From the NCBI GenBank assembly GCA_947306055.1, contig CAMZFK010000004.1, positions 1-42,215 on the forward strand: a stretch of DNA of 42,215 bases, given 5' to 3'. A model generated the notes under the pieces. That model saw nothing but the letters and a program-made list of their open reading frames with translations. It was not told the DNA's origin and made no database searches. Below, piece by piece: positions 32,298 through 40,188 of this stretch. The first letter of the stretch is position 1. The number at the start of each line of letters is the position of its first letter. Both the position numbers and the translations under genes were made by a program. The DNA comes from an uncultured Candidatus Saccharibacteria bacterium. GTDB lineage: Bacteria; Patescibacteriota; Saccharimonadia; Saccharimonadales; Saccharimonadaceae.

Positions 32298-33453
32298 GCT
32301 TAGATACCTCTCTACTAGTATAGCATGAAATTTGCAAAACTAAGCCAATAGCAAAAGCAATAAAGACCATACTAGTACCACCATAAGATAGAAGCGGCAG
32401 AGTAATACCTGTGACTGGAACGAGTGAGGTCATGGCCATAATGTTAACCACTACCTGAGCAAGAGTCCAAGCAAACACCCCGATGACGAGATACTTCTCA
32501 TCTAGCGGAGTGGTATGCTCTGCAACCTTGACCATGCGAAGTAGCATCACGGCAAAAACTGATATTACTGTAATAAGTCCGACGAATCCGAAGGTTTCGC
32601 CCATGATGGCAAAGACGGAGTCATTGATGGACTCTGGCAAATATCCCGTAGCTTGGACAGAATTGCCAACACCGACGCCGAAGAATCCGCCCGTGCCGAT
32701 TGCAAGCATGGCATTTTCGATGTGGTAGGTAGAATCTGAACTTTCGCCACCAGTAAGCGTGGTGTACCATGCCTCTACGCGTTGCATACGATGTGAAGAT
32801 GTCGCAACTGCCCCAACCGTGATGGCCATGATTATAGCTAATACGATCAGATATTGTTTTGAAGAAACGCCAGAGATAAGGAGCATGCCGAGAATTATCG
32901 ATATCAACGCCACGCCGGTACCTAAGTCGCCTTGCGCTACGACCACGAGCCCAAGCGAAATAATACAAACTATCACAAATGGCACCCAGAACTCTTTGAC
33001 GTCGCCTATTTTCCCCTCTTCCTTTTTGCGAGCGAGGAAATCTGATAAATAGATTACGAGGGCGATCTTGATTGCTTCGGCTGGCTGAAAACTAATTGGC
33101 CCGAGCTGGAACCATCGGCATTCACCGAGTTCACATTTGGCAAGCGATGAGCCGGCTTTTGATAAAACCCATAATAATATCGACAAAGATAGCGCGATGA
33201 CTAGTATGATTTTGGCATATTTTCTAATAAATTTGTATGGTATAACCTTAAATGCCAAGAAAAACGCCACTAGCGCAAAAGCTACTGAGCGAAGCTGACC
33301 AATGAAAAAATCGTTCGTGCCGTAATTTGATCCGTAGGTCGAATTTAGAACGTTAGCGCGCATCGGGCCAATAGCATAAATTACGATAAGTCCAAGAGCC
33401 ATTAGGCCGAGCGCGGTAAATAGTATAACGATGTCTGATTTATGCTTTCGCAT
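32230..33453 (-). CDS. ftsW: FtsW-type lipid II polymerase / SEDS protein
   Basis: A 407-residue polytopic SEDS glycosyltransferase acting with FtsI at the division septum. About ten hydrophobic segments are visible; conserved SEDS landmarks include FQPAEAIKIALVIYLSDF, VVAQGDLGTG and the ending LVPVTGITLPLLSYGGTSMV. The C-terminal 30 residues (SKHENTSSRRGLGRAHHTSSRRNP) are encoded by the region that also encodes the start of MurG and are not part of the family core. Start and the mraY stop are adjacent, so the genes are coupled. Confidence 0.95.
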   Translation of the reverse strand: MRKHKSDIVILFTALGLMALGLIVIYAIGPMRANVLNSTYGSNYGTNDFFIGQLRSVAFALVAFFLAFKVIPYKFIRKYAKIILVIALSLSILLWVLSKAGSSLAKCELGECRWFQLGPISFQPAEAIKIALVIYLSDFLARKKEEGKIGDVKEFWVPFVIVCIISLGLVVVAQGDLGTGVALISIILGMLLISGVSSKQYLIVLAIIMAITVGAVATSSHRMQRVEAWYTTLTGGESSDSTYHIENAMLAIGTGGFFGVGVGNSVQATGYLPESINDSVFAIMGETFGFVGLITVISVFAVMLLRMVKVAEHTTPLDEKYLVIGVFAWTLAQVVVNIMAMTSLVPVTGITLPLLSYGGTSMVFIAFAIGLVLQISCYTSREVSKHENTSSRRGLGRAHHTSSRRNP

Positions 33454-34479
33454 CTAGATTGCACCTCCGGTAGCGGCCAAAAAGATGCCCACGATGGCAC
33501 AGACTCCGGCAAGAATCCAAAAACGCATTACGATCTTTGCTTCACCCCAGCCTTTAGCTTCGAGATGATGATGAAGCGGCGCGGAAATGAAGATTTTCTT
33601 CTTGAGTATTTTTTTAGAAAGAAGTTGAATGAGACTAGAAGACGTCTCGACGACAAACATTAAGCCAATCACAGGAAGGAGCAAGAAAGAATTCGTCATC
33701 ATTGCCACGATGCCAAGACCAGCACCAAGTGCAAACGAACCAGTATCACCCATCATAAAACGTGCTGGTGGAACATTAAACCAGATGTAGCTAAGCAGCC
33801 AGCCTACTACGGTCATACAGAAGGCAAAAAGTTGAACGTTCCCTTGCAAAAGTGCAATTATACCAAATGCGCCGTAAGCCAGCATTGCGAGACCTCCGGA
33901 AAGACCGTCTAGCCCGTCGGTGATATTTACGGCATTTGATGTGGCTACGACCGAAAAAGCAAAGATAATGATCATGCCCACAATCCCGACTTCGATGTTG
34001 CCAACGAATGGAATCAGAATACTTGTCCATCCTAGTTTAACGGCAAAGAACCAGCCTAGAACTACACCTACAATAGTGATGAGCAAGAATTTGACTGGTC
34101 CTCTAAGGCCTGCCGCACCGCGACCAGAACCAAAAATATTAATCGAATCGTCGATTACGCCGACGAATGAGCCACCCAGAAAGCCCACAAGCGGAAGCCA
34201 TGTCTGCCCACGATCAAAATTAAAGGCCCAGGTCACAAGTGTAACTGCGATAATGCCGATAAGTCCCGCCATGGTCGGGAAAGAACGTTTGAATTTATGT
34301 GCATGAAGTTTCGTCATCACCGGCAACGCTTTGCCGTCCACGGTAGTAACCTTTTGTTTTTTCCAGAAATGATATTTATACGCAAAAAAAGTATAGATTG
34401 GTGTAAGAACCATCGACAAAAGGAATCCTGCTAGTGCCAGCAAGAGCCCGTAAAAAATTTCTTCATCTATAATATCCAT
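33454..34479 (-). CDS. mraY: Phospho-N-acetylmuramoyl-pentapeptide transferase
   Basis: Makes lipid I by moving phospho-MurNAc-pentapeptide to undecaprenyl phosphate. The 341-residue polytopic protein shows KRSFPTMAGLIGI, GVIDDSIN, the catalytic NAVNITDGLDGLSGG segment, the FMMGDTGSFALG motif and the histidine-rich SAPLHHHLEAKGW of MraY. About ten transmembrane segments. It sits two bases after the ftsI stop and directly before ftsW in the dcw order. Confidence 0.96.
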   Translation of the reverse strand: MDIIDEEIFYGLLLALAGFLLSMVLTPIYTFFAYKYHFWKKQKVTTVDGKALPVMTKLHAHKFKRSFPTMAGLIGIIAVTLVTWAFNFDRGQTWLPLVGFLGGSFVGVIDDSINIFGSGRGAAGLRGPVKFLLITIVGVVLGWFFAVKLGWTSILIPFVGNIEVGIVGMIIIFAFSVVATSNAVNITDGLDGLSGGLAMLAYGAFGIIALLQGNVQLFAFCMTVVGWLLSYIWFNVPPARFMMGDTGSFALGAGLGIVAMMTNSFLLLPVIGLMFVVETSSSLIQLLSKKILKKKIFISAPLHHHLEAKGWGEAKIVMRFWILAGVCAIVGIFLAATGGAI

Positions 34480-34480
34480 T

Positions 34481-36220
34481 TTAGATACTCGGTTTAATTT
34501 TTAAATAGTCTATTACGTAATTAGAGAGTTCATCAAATAGCCCTCCCGCTTCCTGACCAGAAAGCGCAGCACCCTCTCCCCACATTTTAACCATTATTAC
34601 GTATTTTGGCAACTCCCCTTCTGGTCCAACGAAGCCGATATAGGAGCCGATCATCTGTTCGTAGTCATCATCATAAGAGCCGTTTACGATTGTCTGGGCC
34701 GTACCGGATTTGCCACCTATGGCATATCCTTTCTTATCGATGCCGCCTTTAACTTTATAGTCACGGTTGTGAATGAGCATTTCACGCATCATCTCCGAAG
34801 TCTCAGATTTTAAGATTTGTTCTCTGACTAAGTCTTTATGTTCAAAATCCACGATTTTACCGTTTTCGATTGTACCCTTCACGATAGTTGGAGTACGCCA
34901 ATAGCCACCATTTATGACGGCTGAAAAGGCAGTGGCAGTCTGTATCATCGTAGCGCTGAGGTTTTGACCGAATGTCATATTGGCATAGGCGGCATTTAGA
35001 CCATAAATTTCTGCATGTGGGTCCCAGATGAAGCCTTCTGCCTCCATTAGTTCGATGCCAGTATTATGGGCAAAACGGAATTTGTTGTAGTAGTAATCAT
35101 AGAGACGTTCCCTTCCCGTGGCAGTAATTTCATCTTTGTTGTCGCCGAGGAATTTAAGAGCTTGGATAGAGCCAACGTTTAGAGACCAATAAAGAGCGTC
35201 TCTCATCGTGATAGTCTGGTTCGTGATTTTGGCGCGTTGCTCAGCATTGCGAATTTGATTGCCATCAACGACAGTGTAGGCTTCATTATAGTATTCTGTA
35301 TCGGCGGTCATTTTCCCTTCGTTAATCGCGGCAGAAAAAGTGAAATTCTTGAAGATTGAAGCCGGCTCATAAGGGACTTCCGTCGTATAGTTTACATATG
35401 CCGAAGCGTCTTTGACGTTGCCGTAATCTCCTGGGTCGTAATTTGGCAAATTTGCCATCGTTAGGACTTCGCCCGTGTTTGGATCCATCACGAGTACCGC
35501 CGCACTAGAAGCATCAGTACTATCGATATGCTTCATGGCGATTTCCTCGATACCGCGCTCGAGACCACGATCGACAGAAAGTAGGATATTTTTCCCGTCT
35601 TCGGCTGGGATTTTGACGTTGTCGTCACCGATAGAAAGCGCTACATTATTGACGTCCGAAATTGTCTTGAGAAGCCCGTCTTTCCCTGACAAAATGTGAT
35701 TTAGAGAGCCCTCGACGCCATATTGGCCAAGCCCGTCGGCATTTACGAAGCCGAGTAGGCCTGAAGCCATTTCGCCCTCTGGATACACACGTTTGTTGCT
35801 TTTTTGGAACCAAACGCCCTCAATTCCCTCTTCGGCTATTTTTGCCGCATCCGTATGTGTGACATTTCTAGCGATAATATAATACCTCAACCCTTCCCTT
35901 TCAAAGATTTCGTCGATATCTGCCGTGATATTGTCCTTAGCGTACTTATTTAAAACAGTCTTTATGCCTTCTTTATCCGTAACGGCTGGGTCGATAATGA
36001 CCGAATAGGTCGTCTGATTCATTACTACAGCGACCGGTTCATCCCCATCCATCATATAAATCTCACCGCGACGCGCAACAATGTCTTTTAGCATCGTGTG
36101 CTGCTCGTTGGCCTTTTCGACCCAAGCGCTATGCTCGATGATCTGGATGAAAAAAAGCCGCACCGCAATAATCGCGAATGCGACAAAAACAATTCTTTTT
36201 AAAATTTTAGTTCGCTGCAT
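34481..36220 (-). CDS. ftsI: Class B penicillin-binding protein (FtsI/SpoVD-like transpeptidase)
   Basis: A 579-residue septal transpeptidase. An N-terminal membrane helix (about 8-27) is followed by the PBP dimerisation domain (IVARRGEIYMMDG) and the transpeptidase domain with SxxK in EPASIFKNF (S288, K291), SxN in YWSLNVGS and KSGTAQT (KTG motif). All catalytic residues are present. It partners with FtsW and cross-links glycan. Its start overlaps the ftsL-like gene by 14 nt, so translation is coupled. No PASTA domain is seen. Confidence 0.94.
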   Translation of the reverse strand: MQRTKILKRIVFVAFAIIAVRLFFIQIIEHSAWVEKANEQHTMLKDIVARRGEIYMMDGDEPVAVVMNQTTYSVIIDPAVTDKEGIKTVLNKYAKDNITADIDEIFEREGLRYYIIARNVTHTDAAKIAEEGIEGVWFQKSNKRVYPEGEMASGLLGFVNADGLGQYGVEGSLNHILSGKDGLLKTISDVNNVALSIGDDNVKIPAEDGKNILLSVDRGLERGIEEIAMKHIDSTDASSAAVLVMDPNTGEVLTMANLPNYDPGDYGNVKDASAYVNYTTEVPYEPASIFKNFTFSAAINEGKMTADTEYYNEAYTVVDGNQIRNAEQRAKITNQTITMRDALYWSLNVGSIQALKFLGDNKDEITATGRERLYDYYYNKFRFAHNTGIELMEAEGFIWDPHAEIYGLNAAYANMTFGQNLSATMIQTATAFSAVINGGYWRTPTIVKGTIENGKIVDFEHKDLVREQILKSETSEMMREMLIHNRDYKVKGGIDKKGYAIGGKSGTAQTIVNGSYDDDYEQMIGSYIGFVGPEGELPKYVIMVKMWGEGAALSGQEAGGLFDELSNYVIDYLKIKPSI

Positions 36221-36551
36221 ATCCTGTCACCGTAGAATCTTCCATCGCAGCGGCAACAGTGCTGTTTTTGGCGGCGGCAACTGAAGTGAGCCTGGCCTTT
36301 TCAACGGCGAGATCGTCGCGACGCGCGGTCATATCATCAATTTCGGCTTCAACGGCAGAAATTTCATAATCAAAACTCGTAGCCTTAGTACCTTCGGCGA
36401 CATAAATAAGGCCGAATACTAGCGTAATCATACTGACAACAAGAATTTGAGAAATCGCGCCTAGATTTCGTTTTGTGTAACGGACGGTGTTGCGGCCACG
36501 AGCAAAGCTGATGCCGGCATCTCTCCTTGTTACATAAGTTTGACTTCTCAT
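36207..36551 (-). CDS. FtsL-like division protein
   Basis: A 114-residue protein with a basic cytoplasmic N-terminus, a transmembrane helix (about residues 33-52) and a coiled-coil-prone ectodomain with SFDYEISAVEAEIDDMTARRDDLAVEKARL. It lacks strong sequence conservation, as FtsL proteins generally do; the position between rsmH and ftsI is the standard ftsL slot. FtsL is known to bridge FtsQ/FtsB and FtsW/FtsI. The upstream spacer has a weak AAGGAAAA site. Confidence 0.65.
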   Translation of the reverse strand: MRSQTYVTRRDAGISFARGRNTVRYTKRNLGAISQILVVSMITLVFGLIYVAEGTKATSFDYEISAVEAEIDDMTARRDDLAVEKARLTSVAAAKNSTVAAAMEDSTVTGYAAN

Positions 36552-36795
36552 TTTTGATTTTTCCTTTTTTGTATTTTTATTTTTGTTTTGGGTTACTCAT
36601 GAATGTTTGGATATGTTCCTAGTCCGGGACTCTTAAGCGCAGAGCTATAAGTAACGCTCAAGAGCTACCCCGGGAAGGTCATACACTTTTTCACACTCTC
36701 TTTTTGAACCCTATATTTTGGTGAGCCTATTGGCTCATAACGCAGTTTCGGGGGTTCTTGGCGGGGCTACTGTGGGAGCCCCGCCACCGATTTCC
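36552..36795 (-). other. Structured 244-nt spacer between the micro-ORF and the ftsL-like gene
   Basis: Contains, in transcript order, a perfect 10-bp hairpin (36759-36786, TGGCGGGGCT arms), a TGAGCC/GGCTCA hairpin (36722-36737) and a branched stem-loop with CCGGG, CTCTT and AGCG arms (36623-36674). No T run follows any of them, so they are not standard terminators. Two AGTGT motifs 10 bp apart (36681-36700) precede the last stem. It could be a regulatory leader or a set of mobile palindromes. Confidence 0.65.
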
Positions 36796-36861
36796 TTAGC
36801 GGAAATTTACTTTGATTTTTTGTGCGCGAGATTTGTTCGCTACAATGATTTGCTTTGGCAT
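36796..36861 (-). CDS. 21-codon basic micro-ORF downstream of rsmH
   Basis: A short ORF encoding a 21-residue basic peptide (starts MPKQIIVANK, ends KIKVNFR). It has a full Shine-Dalgarno AAGGAGG (36866-36872) 4 nt before its ATG, one of the best such sites in the window, which argues strongly for translation. It lies 36 nt after the rsmH stop and before a set of strong hairpins. A leader-peptide role for the ftsL-ftsI genes or an independent microprotein are both possible. Its second half resembles the micro-ORF at 21517-21582. Not a ribosomal protein that I recognise. Confidence 0.6.
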   Translation of the reverse strand: MPKQIIVANKSRAQKIKVNFR

Positions 36862-36896
36862 ATTGCCTCCTTTTTTGTTTTGTTTTTTTATTTTTA

Positions 36897-37766
36897 TCAA
36901 TTCCGCGCCGCTACTCGCAGCTTGGCGCTTCTAGCACGCGGGTTGATAACTAACTCCTGATTTCCCGCAACTATTGGTTTCTTTGTGATGGTGGTGAGCT
37001 CCGATTCTTCGCCATGGCTACTAGCCTCTTTGAAATAATCTTTGACCAACCTGTCTTCTAGACTATGAAAAGTGATTATCGCAAGACGACCGTCCTTTTT
37101 TAGTAGCTTAGGAAGAAGTGGCAGAGTTTTTTCGATTTCTGCTAGTTCGTCGTTTACTACAATACGGATCGCTTGGAAGATACGTGTGGCTGGGTGGACC
37201 TTACTGTATTTTGACTTTGCAATAATAATATCCGCTAGCTCTTTGGTGTCTTTGACTGGGCGATGATGCACGATTTCTCGAGCCAACATTTTAGCACGAC
37301 CCGGCTTCTCTTCGCCGTATCGGATAAAAATCTCGGCCAGTTCGCGCTCGCTATAGTGATTTACTATGTCGCTGGCGGTTAATTTTTGGCGCTGGTCCAT
37401 CCGCATGTCTAGAGGAGCTGGGGATTTAAATGAAAACCCACGCTCTGGCATATCTAGTTGCGGAGAAGAAACTCCAAAATCCGCAAGTATCATATCAAAA
37501 GTCTTTCCACACTCGAAAAGCTGCAGCACTGCACTATAAAAATCCGTGTGCATAATCGTCGCGCCTTCAAACTCGCTTTTTAGATGACTAATAGCGAATT
37601 CATCGCGGTCGACCAAGACCGAATCTTTGTAATCCTGTGTCGCATCCAAAATCTCCTTAGCGTGTCCACCGTAACCTGCGGTGAGATCTAGATAAGATTC
37701 ACCTTTTTTTGGCGATAGACTTGCTATGACTTCAGATAATAATACTGGGATATGTAATTTCTCCAT
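36897..37766 (-). CDS. rsmH: 16S rRNA (cytosine-1402-N4)-methyltransferase
   Basis: SAM-dependent methylase (MraW) acting on C1402 of 16S rRNA. The 289-residue product shows HIPVLLSEVI at the start, LDLTAGYGGHA (SAM loop), VDRDEFAISHL, ILADFGVSSPQLDMPERGFSF, RIFQAIRIVVNDEL and ITFHSLEDRLVKDYF. I set the start at ATG 37766 because a TATAAT box ends 6 nt before it; the longer in-frame reading to 37847 passes through that box and adds a non-conserved basic stretch. First gene of the dcw cluster here; mraZ is absent upstream. Confidence 0.95.
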   Translation of the reverse strand: MEKLHIPVLLSEVIASLSPKKGESYLDLTAGYGGHAKEILDATQDYKDSVLVDRDEFAISHLKSEFEGATIMHTDFYSAVLQLFECGKTFDMILADFGVSSPQLDMPERGFSFKSPAPLDMRMDQRQKLTASDIVNHYSERELAEIFIRYGEEKPGRAKMLAREIVHHRPVKDTKELADIIIAKSKYSKVHPATRIFQAIRIVVNDELAEIEKTLPLLPKLLKKDGRLAIITFHSLEDRLVKDYFKEASSHGEESELTTITKKPIVAGNQELVINPRARSAKLRVAARN

Positions 37767-37772
37767 ACCTAT

Positions 37773-37778
37773 ATTATA
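37773..37778 (-). promoter_or_regulatory. -10 box of rsmH and the dcw cluster (leaderless geometry)
   Basis: GATGTATAAT on the minus strand; TATAAT ends 6 nt before ATG 37766. Confidence 0.7.
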
Positions 37779-37847
37779 CATCGTTTGAGAACGCTCAACT
37801 AGAAACTTAGCGTTTTTGTTTCTGCTTTGATTTTTGTTTGATAGCAC

Positions 37848-38264
37848 AATTAATCCACCACGATTTTACCAGCGCGAAGCTAATCATAATATCGCAGCCG
37901 TTGAGAGACTTATTGTGTTTTTTGTGGCCATAAGGCCTATAGAGTTTTTATTGGGAGGTGTGTTTTTAAGGAAAGAACGCACGATTGTTTTTTCGCATCT
38001 CGCTAAATTTTAATGCGCGCTAAACTCCTAGTTGGCCGTTCTCAAACATTTTTAAGGTGCTTTTTTGTTTGTGGTTTTTGTAATCGCTTCCACTAACTTC
38101 AGTTTATTATATTTTTGACAAAAAAGCAAGTGCTTTTTTGGAGATTTTGCGACCTCTTGTACGGGGTAGTTTTCCACAGGTGCGAAAAACTTCCCTGTAA
38201 AAATCCCGAACACCTCAGTCTTGCATTTTTCAATATTCATGTTGTAAAAACCGAACATACAGAT
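37848..38264. other. Gene-free intergenic region upstream of rsmH
   Basis: About 420 nt with several ORF-like stretches lacking start signals or homology. It is AT-rich with T/G-rich patches on the plus strand and no clear hairpin except GGCC-ATAA-GGCC near 37928. I see no RNA gene or operator that I can name. Confidence 0.5.
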
Positions 38265-38346
38265 AGCAATCAGGAATGCCTTTTTCGGACACGCTCAAGG
38301 GCGCTCGCCCAAGCTTATGGTCCTCAAAAGGCATTCCCTGATTGCT
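38265..38346. repeat. Palindromic element RE6 (upstream of the DUF4868 gene)
   Basis: Left arm AGCAATCA-GGAATGCCTTTT and its reverse complement on the right, with one base gap, enclose a core (TCAAGGGCGCTCGCCCAAGCTTA) that closely matches the core of the smpB/exoA element. Intergenic, so this copy does not change a protein. Confidence 0.88.
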
Positions 38347-38356
38347 CGCGACATGG

Positions 38357-38362
38357 TATAAT
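38357..38362 (+). promoter_or_regulatory. -10 box of the DUF4868 gene
   Basis: CATGGTATAAT directly after the palindromic element; the gene has a short leader with a GTGAGG ribosome-binding site 6 nt before the ATG at 38386. Confidence 0.65.
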
Positions 38363-38385
38363 AAAACAAATAAGTGAGGAAAATT

Positions 38386-39372
38386 ATGGAAAATACTGGT
38401 GAGCCGTTTGATGTCTTTCTCTGGGCGAATGAGATTGATGAGGTAAAAAATAACGTTTCGGCGGAACTGTTTCTTTTTAACAAAAATTACACGCCATATA
38501 AGATTAAATACTCGGATAAGCTGACTGGCGCGGTGAAGGCGATGTTTATGCAGGAGGCGGTGTCTTATATTATTACAGAGGCGGATAAGGGGCTGGAATG
38601 CCGCGAATACGAAAAGGCCGATGGTGAGGACAAGGTAGTTTATCGTACTTCCCTTTCTAAGGTTGGTCGGGCGGAGACTTTGATCCATTTGATTGAGAAC
38701 GAGTATAAGGACATCGATTACTTCTCCGAGAATGAATATGACTTTAAGAAAGTAAAAGGTATCATTGCGAAGTTTACGTATCCTGGCGGCGATGATGGGG
38801 TGAAGACGTTCTATATCGCGAAGCTGATCTCGGCTTCGGCGGCGCTTAAGGGCGCGACATCCTGGGAGATTAACGGCGAGAGCTTTGAGCCGTTTTCGGC
38901 AGAGATTGCTCTTAAAATGCCAGACGATAACCAAGTAGCGATTGTAGACGGTACAATTATTGTGTTCAACCAAGCAAAATTTGAGAACCTTTTCCAGTAC
39001 GATTACAAGTCACAGGTAATTGCCGAGGCAAAAGCTAAGGAGCTGACCGAGAAATACAAATTGTCGTTTGCCGAGGGGCTAACGCTTGATTCCCTACTTG
39101 CGGACAAGAAGCCGATTTTAAAGAAAGTGCAGGCGATGGATATCGCTGAGGAGATGCCGCAGAATAAGCTACTTGAGTACGCGGACGAGATGCAACTTGA
39201 GCTAATGACCGATGATGATGGTTCGATTATTATTATGGATGACAAGGACCTTACGATGTTTGTAAATCTTTTGAACGAGGATTATTATGTGTCACCAGTG
39301 AATGGTAGGCGCTACGAGATTAAGTCCAAGAAGCTTCTCGGTGAGCCAGAGGGTGAACCACCAAGAGGATAG
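38386..39372 (+). CDS. DUF4868-like protein (KwaB-like of the Kiwa anti-phage system)
   Basis: A 328-residue soluble protein. The middle and C-terminal parts (TSWEINGESFEPFSAEIALKMPDDNQVAIVDGTIIVFNQAKFENLFQYD, then KAKELTEKYKLSF and the ending VSPVNGRRYEIKSKKLL) look like DUF4868, the family of KwaB, which works with the membrane protein KwaA in the Kiwa phage-defence system. No KwaA-like multi-pass protein is next to it, so it is an orphan or has another role; many KwaB-like proteins occur alone. Start ATG 38386 is preferred over GTG 38374 since the latter lies in the ribosome-binding site. The neighbour on the other strand is a CYTH-domain protein. Confidence 0.6.
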   Translation: MENTGEPFDVFLWANEIDEVKNNVSAELFLFNKNYTPYKIKYSDKLTGAVKAMFMQEAVSYIITEADKGLECREYEKADGEDKVVYRTSLSKVGRAETLIHLIENEYKDIDYFSENEYDFKKVKGIIAKFTYPGGDDGVKTFYIAKLISASAALKGATSWEINGESFEPFSAEIALKMPDDNQVAIVDGTIIVFNQAKFENLFQYDYKSQVIAEAKAKELTEKYKLSFAEGLTLDSLLADKKPILKKVQAMDIAEEMPQNKLLEYADEMQLELMTDDDGSIIIMDDKDLTMFVNLLNEDYYVSPVNGRRYEIKSKKLLGEPEGEPPRG

Positions 39373-39388
39373 AAATAAGACGACTTAT

Positions 39389-39420
39389 AAAAAGAGTAGC
39401 CTTTAAAAGGCTATTCTTTT
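39389..39420. terminator. Bidirectional terminator between the DUF4868 and CYTH genes
   Basis: AAAAGAGTAGCCTTT pairs with AAAGGCTATTCTTTT; the CYTH stop codon (39413-39411) lies within the right arm. Confidence 0.85.
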
Positions 39421-39953
39421 ATGTCTAGATATGGCTGCTCATAGATGTCGTTCTCGCCAAGAGATTTCATGGTCTTTGCGAGGGCGTCACGAAGCTCTGT
39501 GGCGGTGACGTCACCTTCGGACGGAAGAATGGCTTCAATCTTGGCATAAATCTTGCCGAGGCCATCTACTTCGTCTAGGTAAATCATCGTAGAATCACCG
39601 AGGCTAAGATCCTGGCGACGACGAGAAACTTCGCCGGCGAGCTTGAAGCCTAACTGCAAGATGATACTAGCGATACTAGCGTAATCTTCTACTGGGCTTT
39701 CTTCGATGATATCAATATCTGAATCTTCAATATGGCGACGAAGGATTAGCTTATACTTCGGTGGCTCATCTACAGCGTGCATCTCAGTGCAAAGAATTAA
39801 TCGCGGATAGTTCATACCTGGCTTGAAGCCGCGTGGGACATAGATACGGTCGTGCTGCCAATAAATAGCCGAGAAATCTAGGTCCATGTCACTTAAATTG
39901 TCTTCAAAGCGCTCACGATTCTTGAGCTGGTATTTGAGTATGACTTTCTTCAT
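39411..39953 (-). CDS. CYTH-domain protein (class IV adenylate cyclase / thiamine-triphosphatase superfamily)
   Basis: A 180-residue protein of the CYTH fold. The signature strands are visible: an N-terminal VILKYQLKNRERFEDNL (usually E-x-E-x-K), PRLILCTEM, PPKYKLILRRHIED, SRRRQDL and STMIYLDEVDGLGKIYAKIEAIL (usually LDxVxxLGxFxExE). The first ExExK acidic pair is not preserved, so catalysis is uncertain. CyaB-like members make cAMP or hydrolyse triphosphates. It is convergent with the DUF4868 gene, and its TATAAT box ends 6 nt before the ATG. Confidence 0.65.
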   Translation of the reverse strand: MKKVILKYQLKNRERFEDNLSDMDLDFSAIYWQHDRIYVPRGFKPGMNYPRLILCTEMHAVDEPPKYKLILRRHIEDSDIDIIEESPVEDYASIASIILQLGFKLAGEVSRRRQDLSLGDSTMIYLDEVDGLGKIYAKIEAILPSEGDVTATELRDALAKTMKSLGENDIYEQPYLDIKE

Positions 39954-39959
39954 ATCTTC

Positions 39960-39965
39960 ATTATA
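39960..39965 (-). promoter_or_regulatory. -10 box of the CYTH gene (leaderless geometry)
   Basis: CATGTTATAAT on the minus strand; TATAAT ends 6 nt before ATG 39953. Confidence 0.7.
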
Positions 39966-40188
39966 ACATGTTTTAGGTGGGGGTGTAAAATTTGAGTTTG
40001 GAGCTACGGGTGCAACTTGTAGATTATTATACCATAAAAAACGAGAGGAATCAGCCGAACGTATTATCTCACAACCTTTGCAACGAGTTAACTCTCGTAG
40101 TGTTTTTTCCGCGCTTCGAGCTTGTAGCTTTCAGCGCTTTAAGCCGGAAGTAGAGGACGGAGAAAACAGAGAAGACTGCAAAATCTAT
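39966..40188 (-). other. Intergenic region with possible terminator of the giant surface gene
   Basis: Read on the minus strand, ACGAGAG and CTCTCGT (about 40045-40100 in window coordinates) can pair across a 45-nt loop and are followed by T6, a possible though loose terminator. No gene seen. Confidence 0.4.

Noticed and set aside
38115-38402. 95-codon plus-strand ORF before the DUF4868 gene
   Set aside because: It runs through the palindromic element and the promoter of the next gene; no start signal. Its RSRALAQ resemblance to ExoA comes from the shared repeat, not from protein homology.
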